A stretch of 64,000 nucleotides of DNA from Pseudoxanthomonas sp. CF385 (GTDB taxonomy: Bacteria > Pseudomonadota > Gammaproteobacteria > Xanthomonadales > Xanthomonadaceae): contig NZ_FNKZ01000004.1 in the NCBI RefSeq assembly GCF_900104255.1, positions 1 to 64,000 on the forward strand. The letters are read 5' to 3'. Shown here piece after piece: positions 44,956 to 53,061 of the stretch (its first letter is position 1; every line of letters starts with the position of its first letter). The translations under genes and the position numbers were made by a program. The notes below the pieces were generated by a model. It was not told the DNA's origin and searched no databases. It saw nothing but the letters and a program-made list of their open reading frames with translations.

Positions 44956-46317
44956 ATGACGTTTGAAACCCTTGGCCTTGCGCCCGCCCTGCTGCGCGCG
45001 CTGGACGAACAGGGCTACACCCAGCCCACCCCCGTGCAGGAACAGGCCATTCCGCTGGCCCTGGCCGGCCATGACCTGCTCGCCGGCGCGCAGACCGGTA
45101 CCGGCAAGACGGCGGCCTTCGGCCTGCCGCTGATCCAGTACCTGGCCACCACCCCGCAGGAAGTGCAGCGGGGCGGGCCGCGCAAGCCGCGCGCCCTCGT
45201 CCTGACCCCCACCCGCGAACTGGCCGTGCAGGTGCACGACAGCCTGCGCGGTTACGGGAAGTACCTGCGCATCCCCAGCACCACCATCTACGGCGGCGTC
45301 GGCATGGGCAACCAGCTGGACGCGCTGCGCCGTGGCGTGGACCTGGTGATCGCCTGCCCGGGCCGCCTGATCGACCACCTCGAGCGCCGCAGCGTGGACC
45401 TGTCGGGCATCGAGATCCTGGTGCTGGACGAAGCCGACCGCATGCTCGACATGGGCTTCCTGCCGTCGATCAAGCGCATCCTCGCCAAGCTGCCGCGCCA
45501 GAACCGCCAGACCATGCTGTTCTCCGCGACCTTCGCCGATCCGATCCGCGAGCTGGCGCTGGAGTTCATGCGCGAGCCGAAGCAGATCCAGGTGACCCCG
45601 CGCAATACCGTCGCCGAGACCATCACCCACCGCGTCCATCCGGTGGACGGCAGCCGCAAGCGCGACCTGCTGCTGCACCTGCTGGCCCAGGACAGCCGCC
45701 TGCAGACGCTGGTGTTCGCCCGCACCAAGCACGGCAGCGACAAGCTGGCGACGTTCCTGGAGAAGAGCGGCATCAAGACCGCCGCCATCCACGGCAACAA
45801 GTCGCAGGGCGCCCGCCAGCGCGCGCTCAGCGACTTCAAGGCCGGCCGCATCAACGTGCTGGTCGCCACCGACATCGCCGCGCGCGGCATCGACATCGAC
45901 CAGCTGCCGCAGGTGATCAACTTCGACCTGCCGATGGTGGCCGAGGACTACGTGCACCGCATCGGCCGCACCGGCCGCAACGGGTCGACCGGCCAGGCGA
46001 TCTCGCTGGTCGCGCAGGACGAAGCCAAGTACCTGCGCGCCATCGTCCGCCTGCTCAACCGCGACATGGACCTGCGCGACGTGCCGGGCTTCGAGCCGCA
46101 GACGCCGATCCGCTGGGGCAACAGCGCCCCGGGCAAGGCCGACCAGCCGGGTGGCGAACGCACCCCGCGCCGCAACGGCCCGCAGAAGCACGCGCGCCGC
46201 CCGCACGGCGATGCGCCGCGCCACGCGCACGCCGGCCCGAAGAAGCACGGCGGCCAGCGCCGCGACGGCGGCCGCTCCGGCGGCGCGCGCCAGGGCCAGT
46301 CGCGCCCGGCCCGCTAA
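44956..46317 (+). CDS. rhlE: DEAD-box ATP-dependent RNA helicase RhlE
   Basis: A 453-residue DEAD-box helicase. Motifs in order: a Q motif near YTQPTPVQEQAIP, AQTGTGKT, PTRELAVQ, VLDEADRMLDMGF, SATF, HGNKSQGAR, VATDIAARGIDI and HRIGRTGRNG. The last 75 residues are a Gly/His/Arg-rich basic tail (QKHARRPHGDAPRHAHAG and GQRRDGGRSGGARQGQ) typical of RhlE, which binds RNA. It remodels structured RNA in ribosome assembly, decay and cold adaptation. GGAG lies 8 bases before the ATG at 44956. Confidence 0.93.
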   Translation: MTFETLGLAPALLRALDEQGYTQPTPVQEQAIPLALAGHDLLAGAQTGTGKTAAFGLPLIQYLATTPQEVQRGGPRKPRALVLTPTRELAVQVHDSLRGYGKYLRIPSTTIYGGVGMGNQLDALRRGVDLVIACPGRLIDHLERRSVDLSGIEILVLDEADRMLDMGFLPSIKRILAKLPRQNRQTMLFSATFADPIRELALEFMREPKQIQVTPRNTVAETITHRVHPVDGSRKRDLLLHLLAQDSRLQTLVFARTKHGSDKLATFLEKSGIKTAAIHGNKSQGARQRALSDFKAGRINVLVATDIAARGIDIDQLPQVINFDLPMVAEDYVHRIGRTGRNGSTGQAISLVAQDEAKYLRAIVRLLNRDMDLRDVPGFEPQTPIRWGNSAPGKADQPGGERTPRRNGPQKHARRPHGDAPRHAHAGPKKHGGQRRDGGRSGGARQGQSRPAR

Positions 46318-46328
46318 GCCGTCCCGTA

Positions 46329-46356
46329 CGCGCGGCACCTTCGCGGGTGCCGCGCG
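46329..46356 (+). terminator. Hairpin after rhlE
   Basis: An 11-base stem (CGCGCGGCACC with GGTGCCGCGCG) and 6-base loop lie 11 bases after the rhlE stop, without a clear T-run. It may be a weak terminator or a 3'-end stabiliser; queD starts 24 bases downstream. Confidence 0.5.
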
Positions 46357-46380
46357 CTTCCACGTTCCAGGAACCGTCGC

Positions 46381-46737
46381 ATGGACATCTTCAAGGTCTT
46401 CACCGTCGAAGCCGCGCACCGCCTGCCGCACGTCCCGGAAGGCCACAAGTGCGCGCGCCTGCACGGGCACTCGTTCCGCATCGAGCTGCACCTGTCCGGC
46501 CCGGTCGATCCGCACGCCGGCTGGGTGATGGACTTCGCCGACGTCAAAGCGGCCTTCAAGCCGATCTACGACCGGCTGGACCACCACTACCTCAACGACA
46601 TCCCGGGCCTGGACAACCCCACCAGCGAGCGGCTGGCCATCTGGGTCTGGGAGCAGGCCAAGCCGGTGCTGCCGCTGCTCAGCGCCGTCGTGGTGCATGA
46701 AACCTGTACCTCCGGCAGCCGTTACGCCGGCCCCTGA
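46381..46737 (+). CDS. queD: 6-carboxytetrahydropterin synthase
   Basis: A 118-residue QueD/PTPS-family enzyme converting dihydroneopterin triphosphate to 6-carboxy-5,6,7,8-tetrahydropterin for queuosine biosynthesis. Zinc ligands are His13, His28 and His30 and the catalytic Cys is Cys24 (CARLHGHSF). Asp and His of the active-site relay appear in MDFADVK and LDHHYLND, and the C-terminal substrate Glu in VVHETCTSG. It stands alone; no other que genes are nearby. AGGAA precedes the ATG. Confidence 0.93.
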   Translation: MDIFKVFTVEAAHRLPHVPEGHKCARLHGHSFRIELHLSGPVDPHAGWVMDFADVKAAFKPIYDRLDHHYLNDIPGLDNPTSERLAIWVWEQAKPVLPLLSAVVVHETCTSGSRYAGP

Positions 46738-46824
46738 GGCGTGTAACCGGTTTCATACCACTTCCTACAAGCGTTTGATTTTTAACGGCTCCTGACCGTT
46801 CGTCGGATTTCCATACGCCAGTTA

Positions 46825-46864
46825 TTGCACCGCAACATGGATCGTCTTATGCTGCGCCGCAACA
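46825..46864 (+). promoter_or_regulatory. Phasin promoter with two direct repeats
   Basis: TTGCAC (46825-46830) and TATGCT (46848-46853) are 17 bases apart. The 13-mers TTGCACCGCAACA (46825) and CTGCGCCGCAACA (46852) match at 11 positions and cover the -35 and the expected start point, a layout fitting a repressor. A PhaR-type polyhydroxyalkanoate regulator is a candidate because those bind TGC-rich sites. Confidence 0.6.
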
Positions 46865-46892
46865 GATGGGAATCCCCTTTTAGGAGCACGCC

Positions 46893-47285
46893 ATGACCAC
46901 GCAATTCAACGAAAGCTTCAGCCAGTTCACGCACCAGTTCGCCGCTGCCGCCTCGCGCGCCAATCGCCTGGCCCTGGAAAGCGCCGAGACCGTGTTCGGC
47001 GTGCAGCTGAAGACCTTCGAAAAGAACATCGACGCCACCACCGCCTTCTTCGGCGAGCTGGCCGAGACCCGCGACCTGGACGGCTACAAGAACCTGTGGC
47101 CGAAGGGCCTGCAGGTCGCCAAGGACAACGCCGAGCGCGTCGTCGCCGCCAGCCAGGAAGTGTTCGGCCTGAGCCTCAAGACCGGTGAGGCCTTCGGCCA
47201 GCTGGTGAAGACCCAGTTCGAAACCGCGACCGACAACGTCCAGGCCTCCGTGGCCAAGGCGACCAAGGCCGCGAAGGCCAAGTAA
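46893..47285 (+). CDS. Phasin family protein
   Basis: A 130-residue, almost wholly helical protein with the phasin pattern (NESFSQFTHQFAAAASRANR, then GVQLKTFEKNIDATTAFFGE) and a Lys/Ala-rich C-terminus. Phasins coat polyhydroxyalkanoate granules, though members without granules act as stress or chaperone-like proteins. No phaC or phaR is in the window. TAGGAG lies 8 bases before the ATG, the promoter is strong and a canonical terminator follows, which suggest high expression as a single gene. Confidence 0.9.
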   Translation: MTTQFNESFSQFTHQFAAAASRANRLALESAETVFGVQLKTFEKNIDATTAFFGELAETRDLDGYKNLWPKGLQVAKDNAERVVAASQEVFGLSLKTGEAFGQLVKTQFETATDNVQASVAKATKAAKAK

Positions 47286-47337
47286 GCCCGCTTCAACCGG
47301 TTATTGCGCGGCCCTCCCCTCCCTCCGCGCAAACCCG

Positions 47338-47368
47338 ACCCGGCAGCCCCCACGCTGCCGGGTTTTTT
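47338..47368 (+). terminator. Rho-independent terminator of the phasin gene
   Basis: A 10-base stem (ACCCGGCAGC with GCTGCCGGGT), 6-base loop and a run of six T. It also separates the phasin from convergent bioD. Confidence 0.93.
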
Positions 47369-47386
47369 ATTTTCCGCGCCGCCTTC

Positions 47387-48055
47387 CTACACGGGAATCG
47401 CGATGTGCCGGCTGAGCAGCGTGGGGTCGATGTCCGGCGCATGCGGCAGGCGTCCCCAGCAGGGCACGGGCATGCGCGCGGACAGCAGCGCGAAGTTCTC
47501 GTCGCGACGCGCCATCTCCGGATCGACTTCGTTGGCGATCCAGCCCACCAGGCGCGCACCGTCGTCCTGGATCGCGCGCGCACTGAGGCGCGCATGGTTG
47601 ATGCAGCCCAGCCGCATGCCCACCACCAGCACCACCGGCAGACGCAGTTCCTGCACCAGGTGGCGCTGGTCCAACGTGGCGGTCAGCGGCGCGGCCCAGC
47701 CGCCGACGCCTTCCACCAGCACCATGTCGGCCAGCGGATGCAGCCGCTCGAAGGCGGACACCAATACGCCCAGCTGCACGTCCACGCCGGCGTCGCGCGC
47801 GGCGATCTCCGGCGCGAGCGGCGCGGGCAGCGCATAGGGGTTCACGTCCTCGTACGGCGGCACGGGATCGCTGGCGGCCTGCAACGCGAGCGCGTCCTCG
47901 TTTCGCCATCCCCCCGGCGTCGCCTCGCAGCCGCTGGCGACCGGCTTCATGCCTACCGCGCGCAGCCCGCGGGCGCGGAACGCGTGCAGCAGCGCAGCGC
48001 TGGCGACGGTCTTGCCCACGCCGGTGTCGGTGCCGGTGACGAACAGCCTGTCCAC
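47387..48055 (-). CDS. bioD: Dethiobiotin synthase
   Basis: A 222-residue ATP-dependent carboxylase-type enzyme closing the ureido ring of dethiobiotin. The P-loop is TGTDTGVGKT near residue 8, the substrate Lys and Thr/Ser follow in GMKPVASGCE, and Glu/Gly in LVEGVGGWAAPL. Translation must begin at GTG 48055, since the P-loop strand starts right away and no ATG lies before it. The other bio genes are not adjacent. It begins 4 bases after the stop of the TMEM175-like gene and is probably cotranscribed with it. Confidence 0.94.
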   Translation of the reverse strand: MDRLFVTGTDTGVGKTVASAALLHAFRARGLRAVGMKPVASGCEATPGGWRNEDALALQAASDPVPPYEDVNPYALPAPLAPEIAARDAGVDVQLGVLVSAFERLHPLADMVLVEGVGGWAAPLTATLDQRHLVQELRLPVVLVVGMRLGCINHARLSARAIQDDGARLVGWIANEVDPEMARRDENFALLSARMPVPCWGRLPHAPDIDPTLLSRHIAIPV

Positions 48056-48059
48056 CGGC

Positions 48060-48785
48060 CTAGCCCTCCACGCGTTCCGGCCAACGGCGTGTGCCGAAAC
48101 GCTGGCCCCACACGTGGACGAACCCGGTGAACGACAGCAGGAAGTACACGCTGCCCGGCATGGCGACCTGCCAGGAACGCGAGTCTTCGGTCAGCAGGCC
48201 GGCGATCGCCACCGACAGCAGCCCGACCAGGACGAAGTACGCATGCGAGGCGAACTCGCCCGCGGCGTTGGCGGCGGCGTCGCCATCCAGCCCCAGCCGC
48301 GCGCGCGCGCGCCATGCCAGCGCGTACAGGCCGCCGATGCAGGCGGACATCGATGCGAACGCCAGCCCGTAGAAGGTGAACATGAAGGCCAGCGGGCGGG
48401 CGCCATTGGCGTCGTTCAACGGCATCGGCAGCCAGCCGTTGGTGATCCACGCGAAGAAGGTGCCCAGCAGCAGGCGCAGCGGATACACATAGACCAGCAC
48501 CAGGAACACCAGCAGCAGGCTGAGCAGCGTGGCCGGCACCGTGCCGAGGCGGTAGCGCCGGCTCCAGCGCACGTGCGCGTACCAGAACATCGCCACCATC
48601 GCGAAGCTGGCGGCGAATGCGGGCACGTTCTTCAACGCCTGCAGCAGCGCGCCGATGCTGTCCGGGATGCGGTCCACCGAGATCACCAGCAGGGTCACCG
48701 CGAACGCGAAGGCCGCGTCCACGAACGCTTCCAACCGGGTCACACCGTGGCCGCGCCACGCGGCTTCGTCATCGCCTGCCTTCAT
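48060..48785 (-). CDS. TMEM175/DUF1211-family potassium channel-like membrane protein
   Basis: A 241-residue protein with about six hydrophobic helices. The first helix contains RLEAFVDAAFAFAVTLLVIS, matching the TMEM175 selectivity segment R-x3-F-S-D except that Ser is replaced by Val. Bacterial members form tetrameric, weakly selective potassium channels. ATG 48785 is preferred to GTG 48791 because a GGAG site precedes it. The substitution leaves open whether it conducts potassium. Confidence 0.78.
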   Translation of the reverse strand: MKAGDDEAAWRGHGVTRLEAFVDAAFAFAVTLLVISVDRIPDSIGALLQALKNVPAFAASFAMVAMFWYAHVRWSRRYRLGTVPATLLSLLLVFLVLVYVYPLRLLLGTFFAWITNGWLPMPLNDANGARPLAFMFTFYGLAFASMSACIGGLYALAWRARARLGLDGDAAANAAGEFASHAYFVLVGLLSVAIAGLLTEDSRSWQVAMPGSVYFLLSFTGFVHVWGQRFGTRRWPERVEG

Positions 48786-48867
48786 GCTCACCCTTCTCCC
48801 CGTCGGGTCCGCCGCTGGAATGCATCATATCGGGCCGCCGCGAGGGGCCGGGAGTAGAATCGACGAC

Positions 48868-49353
48868 ATGTCATTCGCCTCCCAGACGCTCACCGGCAGC
48901 AAGCCGGAACAATACGCACAGCTGGCCGAACAGGCCCGTGCCCTCTTGGCCGGCGAACCGGACCGGATCGCCAACGCCGCCAACCTGGCCGCACTGGTCT
49001 ACCACGCCCTGCCCGACTTCAACTGGGTGGGCTTCTACTTCTTCGATGGCCGGGAATTGGTGGTCGGTCCGTTCCAAGGACTACCAGCCTGCGTGCGGAT
49101 CCCGTTGGACAAGGGGGTCTGCGGAGCCGCCGCACGCACCCGCCAGACCCAGCGCGTGGACGACGTGGACGCCTTTCCGGGCCACATCGCCTGCGACTCC
49201 GCATCGCGCTCGGAATTGGTGGTCCCGCTGGTGAAAGGGGGCGAACTCGTCGGCGTGCTCGACCTGGACAGCCCCCGCCTGGCCCGGTTCGATGCGGACG
49301 ACCAGGAGGGCATGGAACGCATCGCCGCCATCTTCCTGGATTCACTGACATGA
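48868..49353 (+). CDS. msrC: Free methionine-(R)-sulfoxide reductase
   Basis: A 161-residue GAF-domain enzyme reducing free methionine R-sulfoxide. The three redox Cys are at 75, 85 and 109 (QGLPACVRI, KGVCGAAA and FPGHIACDS), and SELVVPLV closes the signature. The ATG at 48868 follows GGAG by 14 bases. Its stop overlaps the start of a TfoX C-terminal domain gene. Older annotation may call it only a GAF domain protein. Confidence 0.92.
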   Translation: MSFASQTLTGSKPEQYAQLAEQARALLAGEPDRIANAANLAALVYHALPDFNWVGFYFFDGRELVVGPFQGLPACVRIPLDKGVCGAAARTRQTQRVDDVDAFPGHIACDSASRSELVVPLVKGGELVGVLDLDSPRLARFDADDQEGMERIAAIFLDSLT

Positions 49354-49718
49354 CAGGCACCAAGCTGCGCAACATCGGCCCCAAATCCGCCGCCTGGCTC
49401 CGCCAGGTCGGCCTGCGTACGCAGGAGGACCTGGAGTCGGTGGGCGCGGTCGAGGCCTTCATCCGGGTCAAGCGCGCGGGGTTCCGGCCCAGCCTCAACC
49501 TGCTGTACGCGCTGGAAGGCGCGCTGCTGGACTGCCACTGGCAGCAGCTGCCCGAGGCGCGTCGCGGCGAACTGCTGGTGGCCTACGATGCCGCCGCCGC
49601 CCTGCTGCCGCCGCCGCGCGGCCGCCCGGCCGCCGGTCCGGTGACCACGACCCACACCGAGCCGGAAGAAGACAGCGGTCCTTCGCTGAACCTGTTCGAT
49701 TCGCGCGGCGACGACTGA
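49350..49718 (+). CDS. Stand-alone TfoX/Sxy C-terminal domain protein
   Basis: A 122-residue protein whose first 85 residues form the helix-hairpin-helix-like TfoX C-terminal domain (KLRNIGPKSAAWLRQVGLRT, RPSLNLLYALEGALLDCHW). The N-terminal half of full TfoX is missing, which is common in this lineage. The tail is Pro/Glu-rich and disordered. It overlaps msrC by 4 bases. A direct role in competence is doubtful without the N-terminal domain; DNA or protein binding is possible. Confidence 0.85.
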   Translation: MTGTKLRNIGPKSAAWLRQVGLRTQEDLESVGAVEAFIRVKRAGFRPSLNLLYALEGALLDCHWQQLPEARRGELLVAYDAAAALLPPPRGRPAAGPVTTTHTEPEEDSGPSLNLFDSRGDD

Positions 49719-49726
49719 TCGCACGT

Positions 49727-49798
49727 CGTAGCGTCGCGCTTGCTCGACGCCGCACACCCTCCGTTGCCGGAAAGCACCGGAGCAAGCTCCGCTCTACG
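49727..49798. repeat. Pair of inverted REP-like elements
   Basis: Two degenerate elements face each other: CGTAG followed by GCGTCG...CGACGC (49727-49750) and CGGAGCAAGCTCCG followed by CTCTACG (49778-49798). Both share CGTAG and GCTTGCTC when read outward, the pattern of GTAG-type repetitive palindromes common in Xanthomonadaceae. Confidence 0.65.
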
Positions 49799-49835
49799 TG
49801 GCGGACGGATGCTTCCCGTATACTGCGCGCGCTTT

Positions 49836-50035
49836 CAGGTGACCCGCGCCTCGTGCCGGGTTGAAACGGGAAGCCGGTGACCCGCCCCATGGCGGCATTC
49901 CGGCGCTGCCCCCGCAACGGTAGGCGAAGACAGCCGCGGCATCGGCCACTGTGCGTCCACGACGCATGGGAAGGCGCCACGGCGGAGTGCCCTGCACTCG
50001 TTCGCAAGCCCGGAGACCGGCCTGGGAGTCCACTG
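49836..50035 (+). ncRNA. Cobalamin riboswitch controlling btuB
   Basis: Conserved blocks appear in order: GGGAAGCCGGTG, GCTGCCCCCGCAACGGTA (the B12 box region), GGCCACTG, TGGGAAGGCG and AAGCCCGGAGACCGGCC. A -10-like TATACT (49819-49824) lies just upstream. The leader ends at the btuB ribosome site. Binding of adenosylcobalamin is expected to shut down translation or transcription of the receptor. Confidence 0.95.
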
Positions 50036-50158
50036 GTTGCGATGCGGAGGGCGTCGCGGCGTGCCGCGCCGCTTCGCCCGCGCTGTCCGCTCCGCTTCCC
50101 TTTCCATCGCGACTCCACGCCGAAGAATGCGCGCGGGGCGCGCGATGGAGTTGTTCCG

Positions 50159-52030
50159 ATGCAGAGCCGTAGTGTTTCCTCCCCTTCCCTGTTGGCCCTC
50201 GCGGTCGCGATGGCGCTGCCGTTCGCGGCGCAGGCGCAGGACGCCACCAACCTCGACGAGGTCGTCGTCTCGGGCACGCGCACCGAGGTGTCCGTCGAAG
50301 ACAGCCTGGTCCCGGCCCAGGTGATCGGCCGCGATGCGATCCAGCGCAGCCAGGCGCGCTCGCTGGGCGAACTGCTGCAGGGCCGCGCCGGCATCTCGAT
50401 CGCCAACCAGGGCGGCGCCGGCAAGATCACCACGCTCAACCTGCGCGGCGCGGAGTCCGACCACGTGCTGGTGCTCGTGGACGGCGTGCGCATGGGCTCG
50501 GCGACCGCCGGCCTGCCCGCGCTGCAGGACCTGCCGATCGACCAGATCGACCGCGTCGAAATCGTGCGCGGCCCGCGTTCGAGCCTGTGGGGCTCGGAGG
50601 CGATCGGTGGCGTGATCCAGGTGTTCACCCGCCGTAACACCGGCAAGGTGCGCCCGAACTTCCGCATCGGCGTGGGCAGCGACAGCACCCGTGAAGCCAG
50701 CGCCGGCATCGGCGGCGGCAACGCGCGCGGCTGGTTCGGCGCCGACGTGGCGTACACGCGCACCGACGGCTTCAACGCCTGCCGCGGACGCGGGCCGGAC
50801 CCGAGCATCCCGTTCGACTTCGGCGCCGGCTGCTTCACCGACGAGCCCGACCGCGACGGCTACCGCAATACCTCGGCCAACCTGCGCGGCGGTTATTCGT
50901 TCACCGACACCTTGACGCTGGAAGCCAACGCGCTTCGCGCCGACGGCGAGAGCGAATTCGACGGCAGTTTCACCAACCGCTCCGAGACCGTGCAGCAGGT
51001 GCTGGGCACCAAGCTGCGCTATGCGCCCAGCGAGAAGGTCAACCTGCTGCTGAGCCTGGGCCGCAACGACGACAAGTCCGATGACTTCCTCGACGACGTG
51101 CAGTCCGGCTACTTCGAGACGCGTCGCTACGTGGCCTCGCTGCAGGGCGACTTCAGCGTGGCGGCGAACCAGCTGCTGACCGCCGGCATCGACTGGCAGG
51201 ACGACAAGGTGGAAAGCGCCACCGATTTCGACGTCACCCAGCGCGACAACCTGGCCGGCTTCGTCGAGTACCAGGGCCGTTTCGGCGCGCACCAGCTGCA
51301 GGCCAGCGTCCGCAACGACGACAACGAACAGTTCGGCAACCACACCACCGGCAGCTTGGGCTACGGCTTCGGCTTCGGCAACGGCCTGAAGCTGACCGCC
51401 AGCGTCGCGACAGGCTTCAAGGCACCGAGCTTCAACGACCTGTACTACCCGTTCTTCGGCAACCCGGACCTGAAGCCGGAAGAATCCGAAAGCGTCAACG
51501 TCGGCATCGCGCAGTACGCGGACACCTGGAACTGGACGTTCAACGTCTACCAGAACAAGGTGGACCAGCTGATTTCGTACGACGCGTCGATCTTCCTGCC
51601 CAACAACATCGACGAAGCCCGCATCCGCGGCGCCGAGTTCACCGTCGACGTCACCCTGGCCGGTTTCGACGTCGCTACGCAGTTGAGCCACACCGATCCG
51701 CGCAACCGGTCGGCGGGCGCCAACCACGACAACCTGCTGGCGCGCCGTCCGCGCAACACCGCGCGCATCGACGTGGACCGCGCGTTCGGTGCGTTCCGCA
51801 CCGGCGTGACGTTCAACGCCGCGGGCGAGCGTTATGACAACCTGGCCAACACCGATCGCCTGGGCGGCTACAGCACGCTGGACCTGCGCCTGGAGTACGC
51901 CATCGCACCGGCCTGGACGCTGCAGGCGAAGGTGGGCAACGTGTTCGACCGCGCGTACGAAACCGTCGCCTGGTACAACCAGGCCGGTCGCACCTACGGC
52001 CTGAGCCTGCGCTACCAGCCGACCGAGTAA
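50159..52030 (+). CDS. btuB: TonB-dependent vitamin B12 receptor
   Basis: A 623-residue outer-membrane transporter. The signal peptide ends PFAAQAQD, a TonB box-like DEVVVSGTRTEV follows, and the plug contains LGELLQGRAGISIANQ and VLVDGVRMG, close to BtuB. The protein ends FDRAYETVAWYNQAGRTYGL with a short barrel tail. The cobalamin riboswitch directly upstream makes cobalamin or a corrinoid the cargo. GGAG precedes the ATG at 50159. A bidirectional terminator follows 25 bases after the stop. Confidence 0.95.
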   Translation: MQSRSVSSPSLLALAVAMALPFAAQAQDATNLDEVVVSGTRTEVSVEDSLVPAQVIGRDAIQRSQARSLGELLQGRAGISIANQGGAGKITTLNLRGAESDHVLVLVDGVRMGSATAGLPALQDLPIDQIDRVEIVRGPRSSLWGSEAIGGVIQVFTRRNTGKVRPNFRIGVGSDSTREASAGIGGGNARGWFGADVAYTRTDGFNACRGRGPDPSIPFDFGAGCFTDEPDRDGYRNTSANLRGGYSFTDTLTLEANALRADGESEFDGSFTNRSETVQQVLGTKLRYAPSEKVNLLLSLGRNDDKSDDFLDDVQSGYFETRRYVASLQGDFSVAANQLLTAGIDWQDDKVESATDFDVTQRDNLAGFVEYQGRFGAHQLQASVRNDDNEQFGNHTTGSLGYGFGFGNGLKLTASVATGFKAPSFNDLYYPFFGNPDLKPEESESVNVGIAQYADTWNWTFNVYQNKVDQLISYDASIFLPNNIDEARIRGAEFTVDVTLAGFDVATQLSHTDPRNRSAGANHDNLLARRPRNTARIDVDRAFGAFRTGVTFNAAGERYDNLANTDRLGGYSTLDLRLEYAIAPAWTLQAKVGNVFDRAYETVAWYNQAGRTYGLSLRYQPTE

Positions 52031-52054
52031 TACGCCGCCACGGCGCTTGAAACG

Positions 52055-52083
52055 AAAAAAGCCCGGCGATGCCGGGCTTTTTT
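52055..52083. terminator. Bidirectional terminator between btuB and DUF3861 gene
   Basis: GCCCGGC and GCCGGGC arms with a 3-base loop are flanked by six A on the left and six T on the right, so it terminates both converging genes. Confidence 0.93.
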
Positions 52084-52394
52084 CATGCAGGTTCCGCAGG
52101 TGCGGATGGGCCTTGCTTGAGTGTCTTCATGAAATCGCGGAAATGCGGGGCGAACTCGGCGAAGAGAGGATGGCCGCGGTTCTCCAGCATCACCTCGCTG
52201 AAGAGCTTCAGGCCCACCGCCAACGGCGTGGCCGCATCCGGGGGCAGATCGTCGCGCTGGCGCAACCGCGCGACGATGGCGAACACGTCGTCGTGGTTGC
52301 CCACCTCGAAGCGCAGCGGTGCGTCGTAGGTGGACGCTGCGCCTTTCGCATCCGCCAGGTGCTCGAGGGTGACGCGGTAGCGGTGCTGCTTCAT
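52083..52394 (-). CDS. DUF3861 family protein
   Basis: A 103-residue protein starting MKQHRYRVTLEHLADAKGAA, the DUF3861 signature, with a conserved middle (LRFEVGNHDDVFAIVARLRQ) and FKLFSEVMLENR-like C-terminus (here GLKLFSEVMLENRGHPLFAE). The function of this family is unknown. Its start overlaps the stop of the PadR-like regulator (ATGA), so the two are cotranscribed and the regulator probably controls it. Confidence 0.85.
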   Translation of the reverse strand: MKQHRYRVTLEHLADAKGAASTYDAPLRFEVGNHDDVFAIVARLRQRDDLPPDAATPLAVGLKLFSEVMLENRGHPLFAEFAPHFRDFMKTLKQGPSAPAEPA

Positions 52395-52981
52395 GGCGTG
52401 TCCTCCGTGGCGCGCGCAGGGGCGCCAGTGTCGCGACCGATGTCCACCGCGGCACGGTCGATCGCATCGGCGATGCGCTGCAGGGCCTCGGTGTCGGGCG
52501 TGCCGTCGGTGAAGCGCAGGCGCAGCGCGGTCTTCAGGTTCTCCATCGCGCGCTCGATCTCGGGCGCGCGCCGGGCGAGCGCGTGGCGGCGGCCTTCGCG
52601 CAGGCGCATCAGCAGCGCATCGAGATGCTCGCGCCGCGACTGCAGCTGCACGCACCCCTCGGAGGTGATGCGGTACTGGCGGCGCCCGCCGTCTTCGGCG
52701 AGGGCCTCGGCCAGGCCCATGTCCTCCAGCCAGGTGAGCGTTGGGTAGACGGTGCCGGGGCTGGGGCTGTAGTCGCCACCGGCGAGGTCGGCGATCGCGC
52801 GGATCACCTCGTAACCGTGGCTCGGCTGCGCATCGAGCACGTGCAGGACCAGCAGCTTCAACTGGCCCTGGTCGAACATGCGGCCCCGGCGACCGCGGCC
52901 GGACCCATCAGCCTCGGTACCGTGGTGGCCCGGATGGCCGTGCCGGCCGCCGCGGCCGTGGGAGGAGGAAAAAGGGGACAT
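52391..52981 (-). CDS. PadR-family regulator, YqjI-like with His-rich N-terminus
   Basis: A 196-residue PadR-type repressor. The first 35 residues are Gly/His/Arg-rich (His 8, 14, 16, 19, 20), then comes the winged helix (LKLLVLHVLDAQPSHGYEVI, SPSPGTVYPTLTWLEDMGL) and a C-terminal dimer helix (RAMENLKTALRLRF). This is the layout of E. coli YqjI, a nickel-responsive repressor of the ferric reductase gene yqjH; here no yqjH is adjacent. A perfect 32-base palindrome 24 bases upstream is the likely operator. No ribosome site precedes the ATG. Confidence 0.85.
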   Translation of the reverse strand: MSPFSSSHGRGGRHGHPGHHGTEADGSGRGRRGRMFDQGQLKLLVLHVLDAQPSHGYEVIRAIADLAGGDYSPSPGTVYPTLTWLEDMGLAEALAEDGGRRQYRITSEGCVQLQSRREHLDALLMRLREGRRHALARRAPEIERAMENLKTALRLRFTDGTPDTEALQRIADAIDRAAVDIGRDTGAPARATEDTP

Positions 52982-53004
52982 GGGGGGATTTCTTCGTTAT
53001 CTCT

Positions 53005-53036
53005 AGACACACTCAAGATATATCTTGAGTGTGTCT
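53005..53036 (-). promoter_or_regulatory. 32-base perfect palindrome, operator of the PadR-like gene
   Basis: Each half reads AGACACACTCAAGATA from its outer end, with no mismatch and no spacer. It lies between the dinB stop and the regulator start, where the regulator's promoter must be, so autoregulation is likely. It contains CAAGATATATCTTG, resembling PadR/YqjI-type sites (from memory). Confidence 0.85.
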
Positions 53037-53061
53037 TTTCCAATCCCCAGGCCCACCTCGT

